Shown: in pieces, positions 1 to 7,188 of the stretch
Position numbering within the stretch: position 1 is the stretch's first letter
Layout: each line of letters opens with the position of its first letter
Origin: Opitutia bacterium
Lineage (GTDB): Bacteria > Verrucomicrobiota > Kiritimatiellia > CAIQIC01 > Lenti-01
Direction: 5' to 3'
DNA length: 38,407 nt
NCBI GenBank assembly: GCA_009928955.1
Contig: SABN01000022.1
Location: forward strand, 1-38,407
The notes under the pieces: model-generated
Told to the model about the DNA's origin: nothing
The model's database searches: none
What the model saw: the letters and a program-made list of their open reading frames with translations, nothing else
Program-made: the position numbers and the translations under genes

Positions 1-2
1 CC

Positions 3-587
<585 letters not shown>

Positions 588-604
588 CTCATCTTCCGGC
601 TGTT

Positions 605-648
605 CACTTGAACATTGGATATTGAATATTGGAGATTGGAGATTGAGA
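605..648. repeat. AT-rich micro-repeat (TTGGA/TTGAATATTGGA)
   Basis: Short degenerate repeats of ATTGGAtATTGAATATTGGAGATTGGAGATTGAG lie just before the DUF2752 gene. They contrast sharply with the GC-rich surroundings. They may contain promoter elements (TTGAAC occurs at the left end), but no convincing -10 box was found. Confidence 0.5.
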
Positions 649-655
649 TCCCTTC

Positions 656-1255
656 ATGTCCCGTTCCCGCAACACCTGGCTCGTTTATGTCCTCCTCGCC
701 CTCTTCGCCCTCGGCGCGATCGCCGTCCTCTTCCTCTTCGATCCCGCCGCCCACGCCTTCTATCCCCCCTGCCCCCTCCACGCCCTCACCGGCCTCGACT
801 GCCCCACCTGCGGCGGCCTCCGCGCCGCCCACCTGCTCCTCCGCGGACACTTCCGCGCCGCGTTCGCGCTGAATCCGTTTCTGTTCTTCGCGCTGCCCGT
901 CGCCGCGCTCTTCCTCCTCCGCCCCTGCCGGGTCCGTTGGCTGCCGTGGGCCGCCCTCGCCCTCCTCCTGGCCTGGTTCATCTGGCGCAACCGGTCGTTG
1001 GCCGACCGCCAACCACGAACCTCCCTCCATGAACCAGCTCGGCGGGGGGGGGTCGTGGAAGGCCGCGGGACCCCGCGAACGGAGCGGGAACTCGCGGCCC
1101 GCCGTTGTTCCACGCGCGATGGAATATCCAGCCCGGTTGTTCCGCGCCATGGTCGCGTCGCCCCATGGCGCGCAGAACGCGGCGGGGGGCGCTCCGCCTA
1201 TTTCTGCAGCGCGAACGTGCCCGATCCGAAAGTCCCGTTCCAATCGCCGATGTAG
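656..1255 (+). CDS. DUF2752 membrane protein
   Basis: Residues 1-115 match the DUF2752 family: an N-terminal membrane helix (WLVYVLLALFALGAIAVLFLF), the signature CPLHALTGLDCPTCGGLRA with paired cysteines, then two further hydrophobic helices ending near LLLAWFIWR. The function of the family is unknown. The last 75 or so residues (after RNRSLADRQ) are encoded by DNA that looks like intergenic hairpin-rich repeat and overlap, on the other strand, the relic at 1198-1323. The natural C-terminus was therefore probably near 1010 and the reading-through tail is not conserved. No strong ribosome-binding site precedes the ATG, which follows the AT-rich repeat directly. Confidence 0.75.
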   Translation: MSRSRNTWLVYVLLALFALGAIAVLFLFDPAAHAFYPPCPLHALTGLDCPTCGGLRAAHLLLRGHFRAAFALNPFLFFALPVAALFLLRPCRVRWLPWAALALLLAWFIWRNRSLADRQPRTSLHEPARRGGVVEGRGTPRTERELAARRCSTRDGISSPVVPRHGRVAPWRAERGGGRSAYFCSANVPDPKVPFQSPM

Positions 1256-1323
1256 GCCGACGACGACGCGTTCACGTGTCCGTCCAGTTCGATCCACGCG
1301 GGGCTCCCGTTCACCGTCAGCAT
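1198..1323 (-). pseudogene. 3' remnant of a gene truncated by the IS3 element
   Basis: On the minus strand an open frame enters from the IS left end and stops at TAG, 1198-1200. It encodes about 41 residues with protein-like composition (LTVNGSPAWIELDGHVNA, then GDWNGTFGSGTFALQK). It resembles the beta-rich, Gly/Ser/Asn-rich tail of a secreted or surface protein. The rest of the gene would lie to the right, but DNA right of the IS (after 2640) does not continue this frame, so the 5' part has been lost. The family is not recognised. Confidence 0.55.
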
Positions 1324-1398
1324 TGCGGTTCCCCCGTAAAACTGGACCGTTTTCAAAGAGAGTCCTCTGGTCTACAACAGACACGTGGAGGACGACGA

Positions 1399-1665
1399 AT
1401 GAAGGGCAAACGGTTCACGGAAGAGCAGATCATCGGAGTGCTGAAGGAGGCAGAAGCGGGCTTGCCTCAGCCTGACCTGCTGCGCAAGCACGGCATCAGC
1501 CAGGGCACGTTCTACCGCTGGAAGGCGAAGTACGGCGGGCTGGACGTCAGCGAGGCGCGGCGGTTGAAGTCGCTGGAGGACGAGAACCGGCGGCTGAAGC
1601 GGCTGGTGGCCGACCAGGCGCTGGACATCCAGATCCTGAAGGACATCAACTCAAAAAAATGGTGA
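1399..1665 (+). CDS. IS3-family transposase OrfA
   Basis: This 88-residue DNA-binding subunit has an N-terminal helix-turn-helix of the HTH_8 type (RFTEEQIIGVLKEAEAGL through GTFYRWKAKYGG). A leucine-zipper-like coiled coil follows (LKSLEDENRRLKRLVADQAL) and ends in SKKW. It binds the inverted repeats and, when translated through the slippery site, becomes the N-terminus of the OrfAB transposase. GTGGAGGACGACG precedes the ATG and contains GGAGG at good distance. The product closely resembles OrfA of the IS407/IS51 group. Confidence 0.92.
   Translation: MKGKRFTEEQIIGVLKEAEAGLPQPDLLRKHGISQGTFYRWKAKYGGLDVSEARRLKSLEDENRRLKRLVADQALDIQILKDINSKKW
1653..1659 (+). promoter_or_regulatory. A-AAA-AAA slippery site for -1 frameshifting
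   Basis: Seven adenines, read as A AAA AAA in the orfA frame, lie two codons before the orfA stop. The orfB frame is -1 relative to orfA, so slippage here yields the fused OrfAB transposase typical of IS3 elements. Confidence 0.8.
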
Positions 1666-2585
1666 CGCCCACCGCCCGGCGGGACGCGGTCGGCCACATG
1701 ATCCAGGCTTACGGGATCAGCCGGCGGCGGGGTTGTGGGTTGGTCGGACTCCGCCGGAGCAGTCTGTACTACCAAGGCTCGAAGCGGCCGGATGGGCCGT
1801 TGCGGGATGCCATCCGGGAGGTGGCCGGGCGGCGCAAACGCTGGGGCGTGCCGATGATCGCCCGCTATCTGCGCCGAAAGGGCTGGAAGGACAACTACAA
1901 GCGGATCGAACGGATCTACCGCCAGGAGGGCTTGCAGGTGAGAAGACGGAAACGGAAGAAGATGGCGGCCGTGGCCCGGACGCCCTTGGAGCAGACGACC
2001 CGGTCGAATCAAGTCTGGGCCATGGACTTCGTTCACGATGCGGCGCAGGGCGGCCGCAAGCTCAAGCTACTGACGCTGATCGACTGCCATACGCGGGAGT
2101 GCCTGGCCATCGAGGTAGACAGTTCCATCGGCGGCCACCGGGTGGCGCGGGTCTTGGAGGCCATCGGCGCCGAACGGGGCCTTCCCGGGCAGATCAGGAC
2201 CGACAACGGCCCTGAGTTCACGGGGAACGCGCTGGAAGCCTGGGCCTATGCCCGCGGCGTGAAGCTCGACCCCATCGAGCCCGGCAAGCCCAGCCAGAAC
2301 GGATACATCGAAAGCTTCAACGGAACGCTGCGCAACGAATGCCTCAACGAACACTGGTTCACGGGCATGGCGGATGCCCGGCAAATCATCGAGGAATGGC
2401 GAGTGGACTACAACGAGGAGCGGCCCCACAGCTCCCCGAGCGACCAGCCCCCCGCCGAGTTCGCCCGGAGCGAAAACCGTCCCGACCTCGCCTCCGCTCC
2501 GACGAGCTCGGGGTGGCCCATTCTCGCGGAGCCGAGGTCGGGAGAACCACTTGAGGCTGGACTGCCAGCCCAGGAAAAAGCATAG
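1659..2585 (+). CDS. IS3-family transposase OrfB (DDE catalytic domain)
   Basis: The 308-residue frame carries an HTH_21 region (AIREVAGRRKRWGVPMIARYLRR) followed by an rve integrase core. The catalytic residues are in WAMDFVHD, RTDNGPEF and NGYIESFNGTLRNECL, with exactly 35 residues between the second Asp and the Glu (D-35-E), as expected for IS3. The core is intact, so the element may still be active. The first ATG overlaps the slippery run, and normal expression is expected through frameshifting from orfA. The C-terminal 45 or so residues (after PPAEFARSE) are atypical and rich in Pro/Ser. Confidence 0.93.
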   Translation: MVTPTARRDAVGHMIQAYGISRRRGCGLVGLRRSSLYYQGSKRPDGPLRDAIREVAGRRKRWGVPMIARYLRRKGWKDNYKRIERIYRQEGLQVRRRKRKKMAAVARTPLEQTTRSNQVWAMDFVHDAAQGGRKLKLLTLIDCHTRECLAIEVDSSIGGHRVARVLEAIGAERGLPGQIRTDNGPEFTGNALEAWAYARGVKLDPIEPGKPSQNGYIESFNGTLRNECLNEHWFTGMADARQIIEEWRVDYNEERPHSSPSDQPPAEFARSENRPDLASAPTSSGWPILAEPRSGEPLEAGLPAQEKA

Positions 2586-2640
2586 GGAAAATCAGGCCAT
2601 GACTCTCACTGGAAACTGTCCAGGAAATGGGGGAACCGCA

Positions 2641-2690
2641 GGGTCAGTCCTATAATCTAGAAAGGGGGAAAGGGGTCAGTCCTATAATCT
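2641..2690. repeat. Two direct repeats of an 18-bp GGGTCAGTCC unit
   Basis: GGGTCAGTCCTATAATCT occurs at 2641-2658, touching the IS right end, and again at 2673-2690, separated by a G/A-rich spacer. Units beginning GGGGTCAG often surround REP-associated tyrosine transposase loci in environmental bacteria. No such transposase is visible here, so the assignment is only a suggestion. Confidence 0.6.
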
Positions 2691-2757
2691 ATAATTTCCG
2701 TCCGCCGATCCCCGCCCCCCAAAAAACTCGCCCGGTCTTTCCACCCCTGCCCCCCGC

Positions 2758-3612
2758 TCAATTTGGCATTTTCTCGCAGTGTTTGCGCAGAAACTCCTGA
2801 TCGGGCCGAAATCGTTTCGGCATGGAGAGGGGTTGCCCCTCGAATGCCCTAAACTGCACCTGAAAAGCCTGATTGCCGTAGTATTCATTCAATACAGGAC
2901 TGAAAACCATCCGGTAGTCTTCGTCGAACGAGATTAAGTGCCGGTCAAACGCTGCATCGTAGGTTGCGGACAGACATAGCCCGTTGGCGGGATTGAGCCG
3001 GTTGGCTTCGTCATCCGCCCATCCTATGATATGACTCGCCCTCAAAACCTCGGGCACGTTCAGCCCGGACACGCAGCATTGCGTCCGGTACTCATCCAAG
3101 ATCAGTTCCCGGAAGAAATCCTGATTCACGCGCGCCTTGGCTGAGCAAATCCGATCCTTCCCCTCCCGGCTCGCATAATCCACCCCGCGGTCAACCAGCA
3201 GCCGTTCGGCCTTGCCGATCTCCTGTTCGTTAAGACGTCGCACCAACTCTCCCGGGTCACCGCCCTGTTGCGCCAACGCCCATAACTTCTGCTTGTAGGG
3301 CGCCAGAATCAGGAACTCCTGATAGCTTCTCAGCGCCGCCGAATAAAACCCGCCACGCCAATAGCTCGCGGGGGCTTCCCCGCCAAACATCCCGGCATCC
3401 TCCCGCCGCTGCTGTTCCAGCACATGCTCGTAGAGATCCCCGATCCGTTCGGGCGATTCCACGGCAAAGACATCCGCGCAGTCCCGAAATACCTGTGTCT
3501 TGGCTAAGATCGGCCCCAGCAATTCCAATGCTCTTATATATGAACTGGCCTTGTTGCTTCCTTCAATGCCCGCATCTCGCAAGTATCGCGAATAGTGGTC
3601 CCTGGCCGTCAT
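2758..3612 (-). CDS. HNH_2-type restriction endonuclease
   Basis: A 284-residue protein with a C-terminal HNH_2 nuclease domain (residues about 178-240): CCVSGLNVPEVLRASHIIGW, then NGLCLSATYDAAFDRHLISF. The HxxxW and N...D.H pattern forms the beta-beta-alpha-metal site. The N-terminal half contains an EAPASYWRGGFYSAALRSYQEFL block also seen in other HNH restriction enzymes, probably for DNA recognition. The start at 3612 is chosen because TGAGG precedes it and because the longer frame would run through the upstream gene. It is the last gene of the minus-strand operon, 19 nt after the first HNH gene. It is probably a second nuclease of the restriction-modification system. Confidence 0.78.
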   Translation of the reverse strand: MTARDHYSRYLRDAGIEGSNKASSYIRALELLGPILAKTQVFRDCADVFAVESPERIGDLYEHVLEQQRREDAGMFGGEAPASYWRGGFYSAALRSYQEFLILAPYKQKLWALAQQGGDPGELVRRLNEQEIGKAERLLVDRGVDYASREGKDRICSAKARVNQDFFRELILDEYRTQCCVSGLNVPEVLRASHIIGWADDEANRLNPANGLCLSATYDAAFDRHLISFDEDYRMVFSPVLNEYYGNQAFQVQFRAFEGQPLSMPKRFRPDQEFLRKHCEKMPN

Positions 3613-3631
3613 ATACCTCACAAGAAAATAA

Positions 3632-4192
3632 TTATTTATACTTTTGGGTAAGCCACGCCAGAACCGCCCTTTGATCGTCAATTGTCGCTCGGCGAATACT
3701 TGCCAACAACGCAATGCGGGATGGTTTTTGCGGCGCGATATTTGAAAGCCCTTCGTTGCAATTCGTACATACAGCACGAAGATTTGATCTATCGTCCGAG
3801 CCACCTTTAGATTTATCTGTTATATGGCCCATCGTGAGCCGCACTGTACGCCCGTTATGATAAGGGTCGGGATCTCCGGCGGCCATTCCACACATTTGAC
3901 AGGTATATCCGTTTCGCTCCAAAACAAAAGCTCGTGTTTCCTTTGATATATCACGCGCAAATGCAGGTCGCTGTTTTTTGCTCTCAAGAATATATTGACC
4001 TGGTTTTAAATTCGCACGATCCTTGTGCGACAAAACTGGCCACCCCTGTTCATCCCTCAATTCGCGCAATCGACGCCCCCACTCTGCCCTCCAGCCAGAC
4101 GCCTCTTGTATTTCTTTCGAGTCAACCACCTCGCCCACATGCAAAAGGAGATAGTCGAGAATTAACTGTTTGGAGCCTTTGTTTTTCGGCAT
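3632..4192 (-). CDS. HNH endonuclease of the restriction-modification operon
   Basis: A 186-residue protein with an N-terminal winged-helix-like segment (LILDYLLLHVGEVVDSKEIQ, then RELRDEQGWPV) and a C-terminal classical HNH zinc-finger nuclease. The nuclease pattern is CQMC, MGHITDKSKGGSDD, SNLRAVCTNCN, with paired CxxC knuckles and the catalytic GHI. It overlaps the methyltransferase 3' end by 31 bp, and GAGGA lies 6 nt before its ATG, so the two are translated in tight linkage. By position it is the likely cognate restriction nuclease. The recognition sequence cannot be read from the protein. Base composition here is clearly lower in GC than in flanking genes, a sign of horizontal transfer. 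Confidence 0.8.
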   Translation of the reverse strand: MPKNKGSKQLILDYLLLHVGEVVDSKEIQEASGWRAEWGRRLRELRDEQGWPVLSHKDRANLKPGQYILESKKQRPAFARDISKETRAFVLERNGYTCQMCGMAAGDPDPYHNGRTVRLTMGHITDKSKGGSDDRSNLRAVCTNCNEGLSNIAPQKPSRIALLASIRRATIDDQRAVLAWLTQKYK

Positions 4193-5199
4193 TTGTATCC
4201 TCGCTTGGCCTTAGCTTCCATAAGCACGAGTTGGCCAGTCTTTACTTCTGGGAGTGCTATTTGTTTCCGATTGAGCGCGCTTAAAATCGAGGTTGCAACG
4301 GCTCGCGCAACTAATGGAGGAAAGGCATTTCCAATTTGCCGGTATGATGCTGTTTTCCCTCCCATGAATTGCCATTCGTCAGGAAAACTTTGAATTCGGG
4401 CAGCCATTCGAATAGTCAACCGGGGAAGACCGTCCATTGGAAAATCAATGCTTGGCGCGGAATTAGCAATTCCAAGGCCATCCACGCCTAACTTGCGCCA
4501 CTGCTGCTTCGCACGTGTAGGTCCTAAATCTGGACCTCCGTGCTTTTTTGATCCGCCAACTAAGGTGGGGGCAATATCCGACGCCTTGGCAGCCCACGCC
4601 TCCGCACCTGGCCATCCATTTTCCCCCATCAAATCAATAAGAGCCTCTCCGACGGAACATCGATGGGGATGGGTCCGCGGCCAAGAATAATATGGAAAAT
4701 CAGCTTCACGAAGAGCGACAATGATAAAACGTGGGCGTAATTGAGGAACGCCATAATCGGACGCCTCTAAAACACGGCTCGTTACGGCGTACCCCATAGA
4801 GGACAACTGGGCAAAAAGCACACGTCGGTAGTCTTCGAATTTTGCAGAATCCAACCCCTTTACATTTTCGAGCATAACTGCGCGGGGGCGGGCTACCCGA
4901 ATAATATCAAGAGTCGCCGGAAACATATCGCGCTCATCGTTCCCGCCAAGTTGCTTGCCGGCAATGCTGAATGGAGGGCAAGGCACGCCCGCAGCCAAAA
5001 GATCAACCCCCTTGAAGCTTTCCGCCCGCAAGTGCCGAATGTCCATCTGAAGCACATTCCAATGCGGTCGGTTTTTGCGCAGCGTTGTACAGAACAATGG
5101 TTCATATTCGACAACACCGAGATGATGAAATCCCGCCATTTCCAAACCCAGCGCCTGGCCACCTCCACCCGCGCACAATTCTAAAGCAGTAAGGTTCAT
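4162..5199 (-). CDS. DNA (cytosine-5) methyltransferase
   Basis: A 345-residue type II modification enzyme that transfers a methyl group from SAM to C5 of cytosine. Motif I is ALELCAGGGGQALGLEMAGF. Motif IV is GVPCPPFS with the nucleophilic Cys. Motif VI is ENVKGL, motif VIII RPRFIIVAL, and motif X QIGNAFPPLVA near the C-terminus. The target-recognition region lies between about residues 190 and 280. The start at 5199 (MNLTALEL) is preferred over the longer frame because it follows the regulator stop by 5 nt and motif I then begins at the usual distance. It protects host DNA from the HNH nuclease(s) encoded downstream. Confidence 0.93.
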   Translation of the reverse strand: MNLTALELCAGGGGQALGLEMAGFHHLGVVEYEPLFCTTLRKNRPHWNVLQMDIRHLRAESFKGVDLLAAGVPCPPFSIAGKQLGGNDERDMFPATLDIIRVARPRAVMLENVKGLDSAKFEDYRRVLFAQLSSMGYAVTSRVLEASDYGVPQLRPRFIIVALREADFPYYSWPRTHPHRCSVGEALIDLMGENGWPGAEAWAAKASDIAPTLVGGSKKHGGPDLGPTRAKQQWRKLGVDGLGIANSAPSIDFPMDGLPRLTIRMAARIQSFPDEWQFMGGKTASYRQIGNAFPPLVARAVATSILSALNRKQIALPEVKTGQLVLMEAKAKRGYKCRKTKAPNS

Positions 5200-5204
5200 C
5201 GGTT

Positions 5205-5432
5205 TTACGCCTTTGCAATGGCCCGGCAGACTTCCGCCACGGTGCAACCAAGCCCATTTGCCAGCCGTGAAAGGCTCACGATGCTTGGATTTCGGACTGC
5301 CCGTTCGATGCCACTGATGTAGGAGGGATCGAGGCCAGAGAGTTCAGCCAGCGCCTCTTGCGTGAGCTTCTTCTGCTCGCGCAGCTCGCGAACATTCTTC
5401 CCCAGGGCCACCAGAACCGGGTTCTTTTTCAT
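5205..5432 (-). CDS. XRE-family C protein (restriction-modification controller)
   Basis: A 75-residue helix-turn-helix protein: LGKNVRELREQKKLTQEALAELSGLDPSYISGIERAVRNPS with the typical Q..LA...G.....IS..ER pattern, followed by a short dimerisation helix. Small XRE proteins encoded just before a methyltransferase are usually C proteins, which time restriction against modification and autoregulate. It is the first gene of the minus-strand operon, 5 nt before the methyltransferase. Two direct repeats upstream (5456-5482) look like its operator. A general phage-type repressor is the alternative, but the context argues for a C protein. Confidence 0.85.
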   Translation of the reverse strand: MKKNPVLVALGKNVRELREQKKLTQEALAELSGLDPSYISGIERAVRNPSIVSLSRLANGLGCTVAEVCRAIAKA

Positions 5433-5455
5433 GGCCCATAGAATGCCCCCGGGAT

Positions 5456-5482
5456 GGACGATAAGTCCACGGACGATGAGTC
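5456..5482 (-). promoter_or_regulatory. Candidate C-protein operator (two C-boxes)
   Basis: Two 12-bp direct repeats, GGACGATAAGTC and GGACGATGAGTC (plus-strand spelling), are separated by CAC. Each has GGAC/GT(C)C arms around a five-base centre, like the GACT...AGTC C-boxes of known C-protein operators. They lie 24-50 bp upstream of the regulator start codon, where autoregulation would act. Confidence 0.6.
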
Positions 5483-6172
5483 ATGATCAGACTGTCAGAC
5501 TGAAGGCTGTCAGGCGGTTAGCCCAACCGTGAACCGCTGAACCCTGAACCGCTGAACCCTGCCCCCCCATCCCGTGAATCCTGTCCATCCCGTCAAAAGC
5601 CCCCCTCCCGGATTCCGCCCCCCCCATCCCGCGCTCGCGTTCCCCCCGCGCCCCTTGCGCCTCTTGCGTCAATGAAATCTGCTCCCCTTCGAGGTCCCGG
5701 TTCCCCCCCAGGCGAATTTCCCCCGCAGGTGGACAAGCGCGGCGTTTCTAAAGCGGACGATTCACGAACGGCTCAATCCTCGCCCCATCGGATCATCTCC
5801 CGCACTTCCCGCCATCGGTCCCCAATATTCCCCCTCCCACAACCCCGCTCTCTTTTGCCCCCCAAGGCAGAACTATCCTTTGACAATTTTAGACTCACGC
5901 TGACAACTTCCCCGGCCACATTCAGTGATTCCGCTATATCCTGATTGTGCAAATAGCCGCCGTGGCCATGGCGAAGTCATTTTGCCTCCCAGTCGTGACA
6001 GCCAGGTGTCGAACGGCCTTTCAATCCAATTCTCATCTAACCTCGACTGCAAATGAACTGGTAATTAACGATTGGCGAATACGGTCCTAACCGCCATCTG
6101 AGAGATTTGCCAATCTGTATTCAAAGCGTTTTCTTGTGCGTATGTCCTCGATCATCAAGAGAGGTGGGCGTC
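5483..6172. other. Gene-free, repeat-bearing intergenic stretch
   Basis: I see no convincing gene in these 690 bases. The stretch holds a 15-bp tandem repeat (5530-5559) and C-rich low-complexity DNA to about 5850, then AT-richer DNA (5870-6170) that leads into a small ORF. A 90-codon open frame at 5672 has Pro/Ser-rich, non-protein-like composition and was not accepted. Confidence 0.6.
5530..5559. repeat. Tandem repeat, 2 x TGAACCGCTGAACCC
   Basis: A perfect 15-bp unit is repeated twice (5530-5544 and 5545-5559); each unit itself contains two TGAACC half-units. It is one of several short text-like repeats in the gaps of this window. Confidence 0.85.
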
Positions 6173-6367
6173 ATGAAAAATAGCAACCAGAAGTGCGACA
6201 ATGGATTGAGAATCGAGATCTCCATTGGCGATAAGTTGGCCCGGTTCCTTGGCGCCATGCTTGGGCTCACCGTTTATCTCGTGTTGATGGACAAATTCGG
6301 GGGGTTGTCTGAATCTTTGCAGAGCCTTTGCATTCTGATCGGTAATCTCGGAAAGATCATCCCATGA
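6173..6367 (+). CDS. Hypothetical 64-residue protein with one membrane helix
   Basis: Not recognised. The ATG at 6173 is chosen because GAGAGGTGGGCGTC precedes it with a usable Shine-Dalgarno core. An in-frame ATG at 6107 exists, but the intervening codons look non-coding. The product has a polar N-terminus (KNSNQKCDNGLRIEISIGDKLAR), one hydrophobic segment (FLGAMLGLTVYLVLMDKF) and a C-terminal hydrophobic stretch. GC content is lower than in neighbours. It stands alone between the restriction-modification operon and a repeat block. Confidence 0.5.
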   Translation: MKNSNQKCDNGLRIEISIGDKLARFLGAMLGLTVYLVLMDKFGGLSESLQSLCILIGNLGKIIP

Positions 6368-6381
6368 ACTGCGACGATCCC

Positions 6382-6590
6382 AAGACGAGAGACTGTAGAC
6401 GATAGACCACAGACTAGAGACTAGGGGTTTCTGGAGGGAGACGACCGATCACAGACTAGAGACTGCAGACGATAGACCATAGACTGTAGACGATAGACAA
6501 CAGACTACAGACTTGGGGCTTCTGGATCCGCCGGCTCAAGTCTATGGTCTATTGGTCTCCCGTCTACGGTCTCCCGCCTGCCCCGAGGCC
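6382..6590. repeat. AGACTGTAGACGATAGACC repeat block with inverted copies
   Basis: Variants of AGACTGTAGACGATAGACC and AGACTAGAGACT repeat along 6382-6512. The reverse-complement version (AGTCTATGGTCTATTGGTCT, then GTCTACGGTCTC) occupies 6538-6577, so the block can fold into long hairpins. It lies between two converging genes (plus strand to 6367, minus strand from 6591) and could act as a bidirectional transcription end. Confidence 0.75.
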
Positions 6591-6992
6591 CTAGCGGAAC
6601 AGGAAGTAGACCACCAATCCGCCCGCCGACAGAAGGGTGAGGAACAACTGGGTCTGGTAGTTGTAGTCCGAACGGCGGCGGGCCCGCTTGAAGCTCAGGA
6701 TCAGTCCGATGGCGCCGACCGCCACGCCCGCGACCATGATCGGCAGGATCGCATGCCCCCCGCCGCTGCGGACGGCTTCCGTGGAAACCGCATCGATGTT
6801 CTGGGTCACCTTGCTCCGCTGGAGGCTGTCGCCCAACGAGACGATGACGAGGAAATAGATGATCAGCAGCGGATAGACCAGCACGGTGAGATAGCGGAAG
6901 ACCCGGGCCCAGGCGTCCGGCTTCCTGCGGCGGCGATCCGGCATGCCCGGCTTGTAGGCCGCCGGTTGCGATTGTCCAACGGCTGGTTCCAT
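6591..6992 (-). CDS. Hypothetical inner-membrane protein, three helices
   Basis: 133 residues. A basic, Pro-rich N-terminus (DRRRRKPDAWARVFR) leads into three hydrophobic segments: YLTVLVYPLLIIYFLVIVSL, AILPIMVAGVAVGAIGLILS and TQLFLTLLSAGGLVVYFLFR. The ATG at 6992 is fixed by a strong AAGGAG six nt upstream on the minus strand; the longer frame is non-coding. No domain is recognised. It is transcribed divergently from the PAS-GGDEF gene that begins about 200 bp away. Confidence 0.75.
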   Translation of the reverse strand: MEPAVGQSQPAAYKPGMPDRRRRKPDAWARVFRYLTVLVYPLLIIYFLVIVSLGDSLQRSKVTQNIDAVSTEAVRSGGGHAILPIMVAGVAVGAIGLILSFKRARRRSDYNYQTQLFLTLLSAGGLVVYFLFR

Positions 6993-7153
6993 GGAAAACT
7001 CCTTGTGTTGCGATGATTCCGAACTGTGGCGCAGTATAGAAACGCCCCGGCGCAGAACGCAACAGGTTTCAGCCGGGCCCGGCCTCCGCTCTCCGTCTTC
7101 CGTTCCCCCCGTTCCGCGGGCTCCGGAGAGAAAGGCCCCCGACCCCTCCCCGG

Positions 7154-7182
7154 TTGACCGCCCTCCCCGGCCAGCGTATTCT
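7154..7182 (+). promoter_or_regulatory. Sigma70-type promoter, leaderless start
   Basis: TTGACC (7154-7159), a 17-bp spacer and TATTCT (7177-7182). The start codon of the GGDEF gene follows only 6 bases after the -10 box, so transcription should begin at or next to the ATG. Confidence 0.7.
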
Positions 7183-7188
7183 GGCGCG

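Larger units (their letters stand above)
1324..2640 (+). mobile_element. IS3-family insertion sequence (IS407-like)
   Basis: The 1317-bp element is bounded by imperfect terminal inverted repeats that begin TGCGGTTCCCCC at both ends (1324-1335 and, inverted, 2629-2640). A second match block, CTGGAC.GTTT, follows after a one-base offset. The ends are TG...CA as in IS3 relatives. It holds two overlapping genes, orfA and orfB, with a -1 slippery heptamer. No 3-4 bp target duplication is seen: the left flank is CAT and the right flank is GGG. This fits an insertion followed by deletion or recombination, in line with the truncated gene on its left. Confidence 0.92.

Noticed and set aside
1315-2650. 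Target-site duplication around the IS3 element
   Set aside because: CAT on the left and GGG on the right do not match. GTCAG occurs on both flanks but at different distances from the ends.
5672-5944. A 90-codon plus-strand frame
   Set aside because: Pro/Ser/Arg-rich, no ribosome-binding site and no recognisable pattern; it looks like intergenic DNA.
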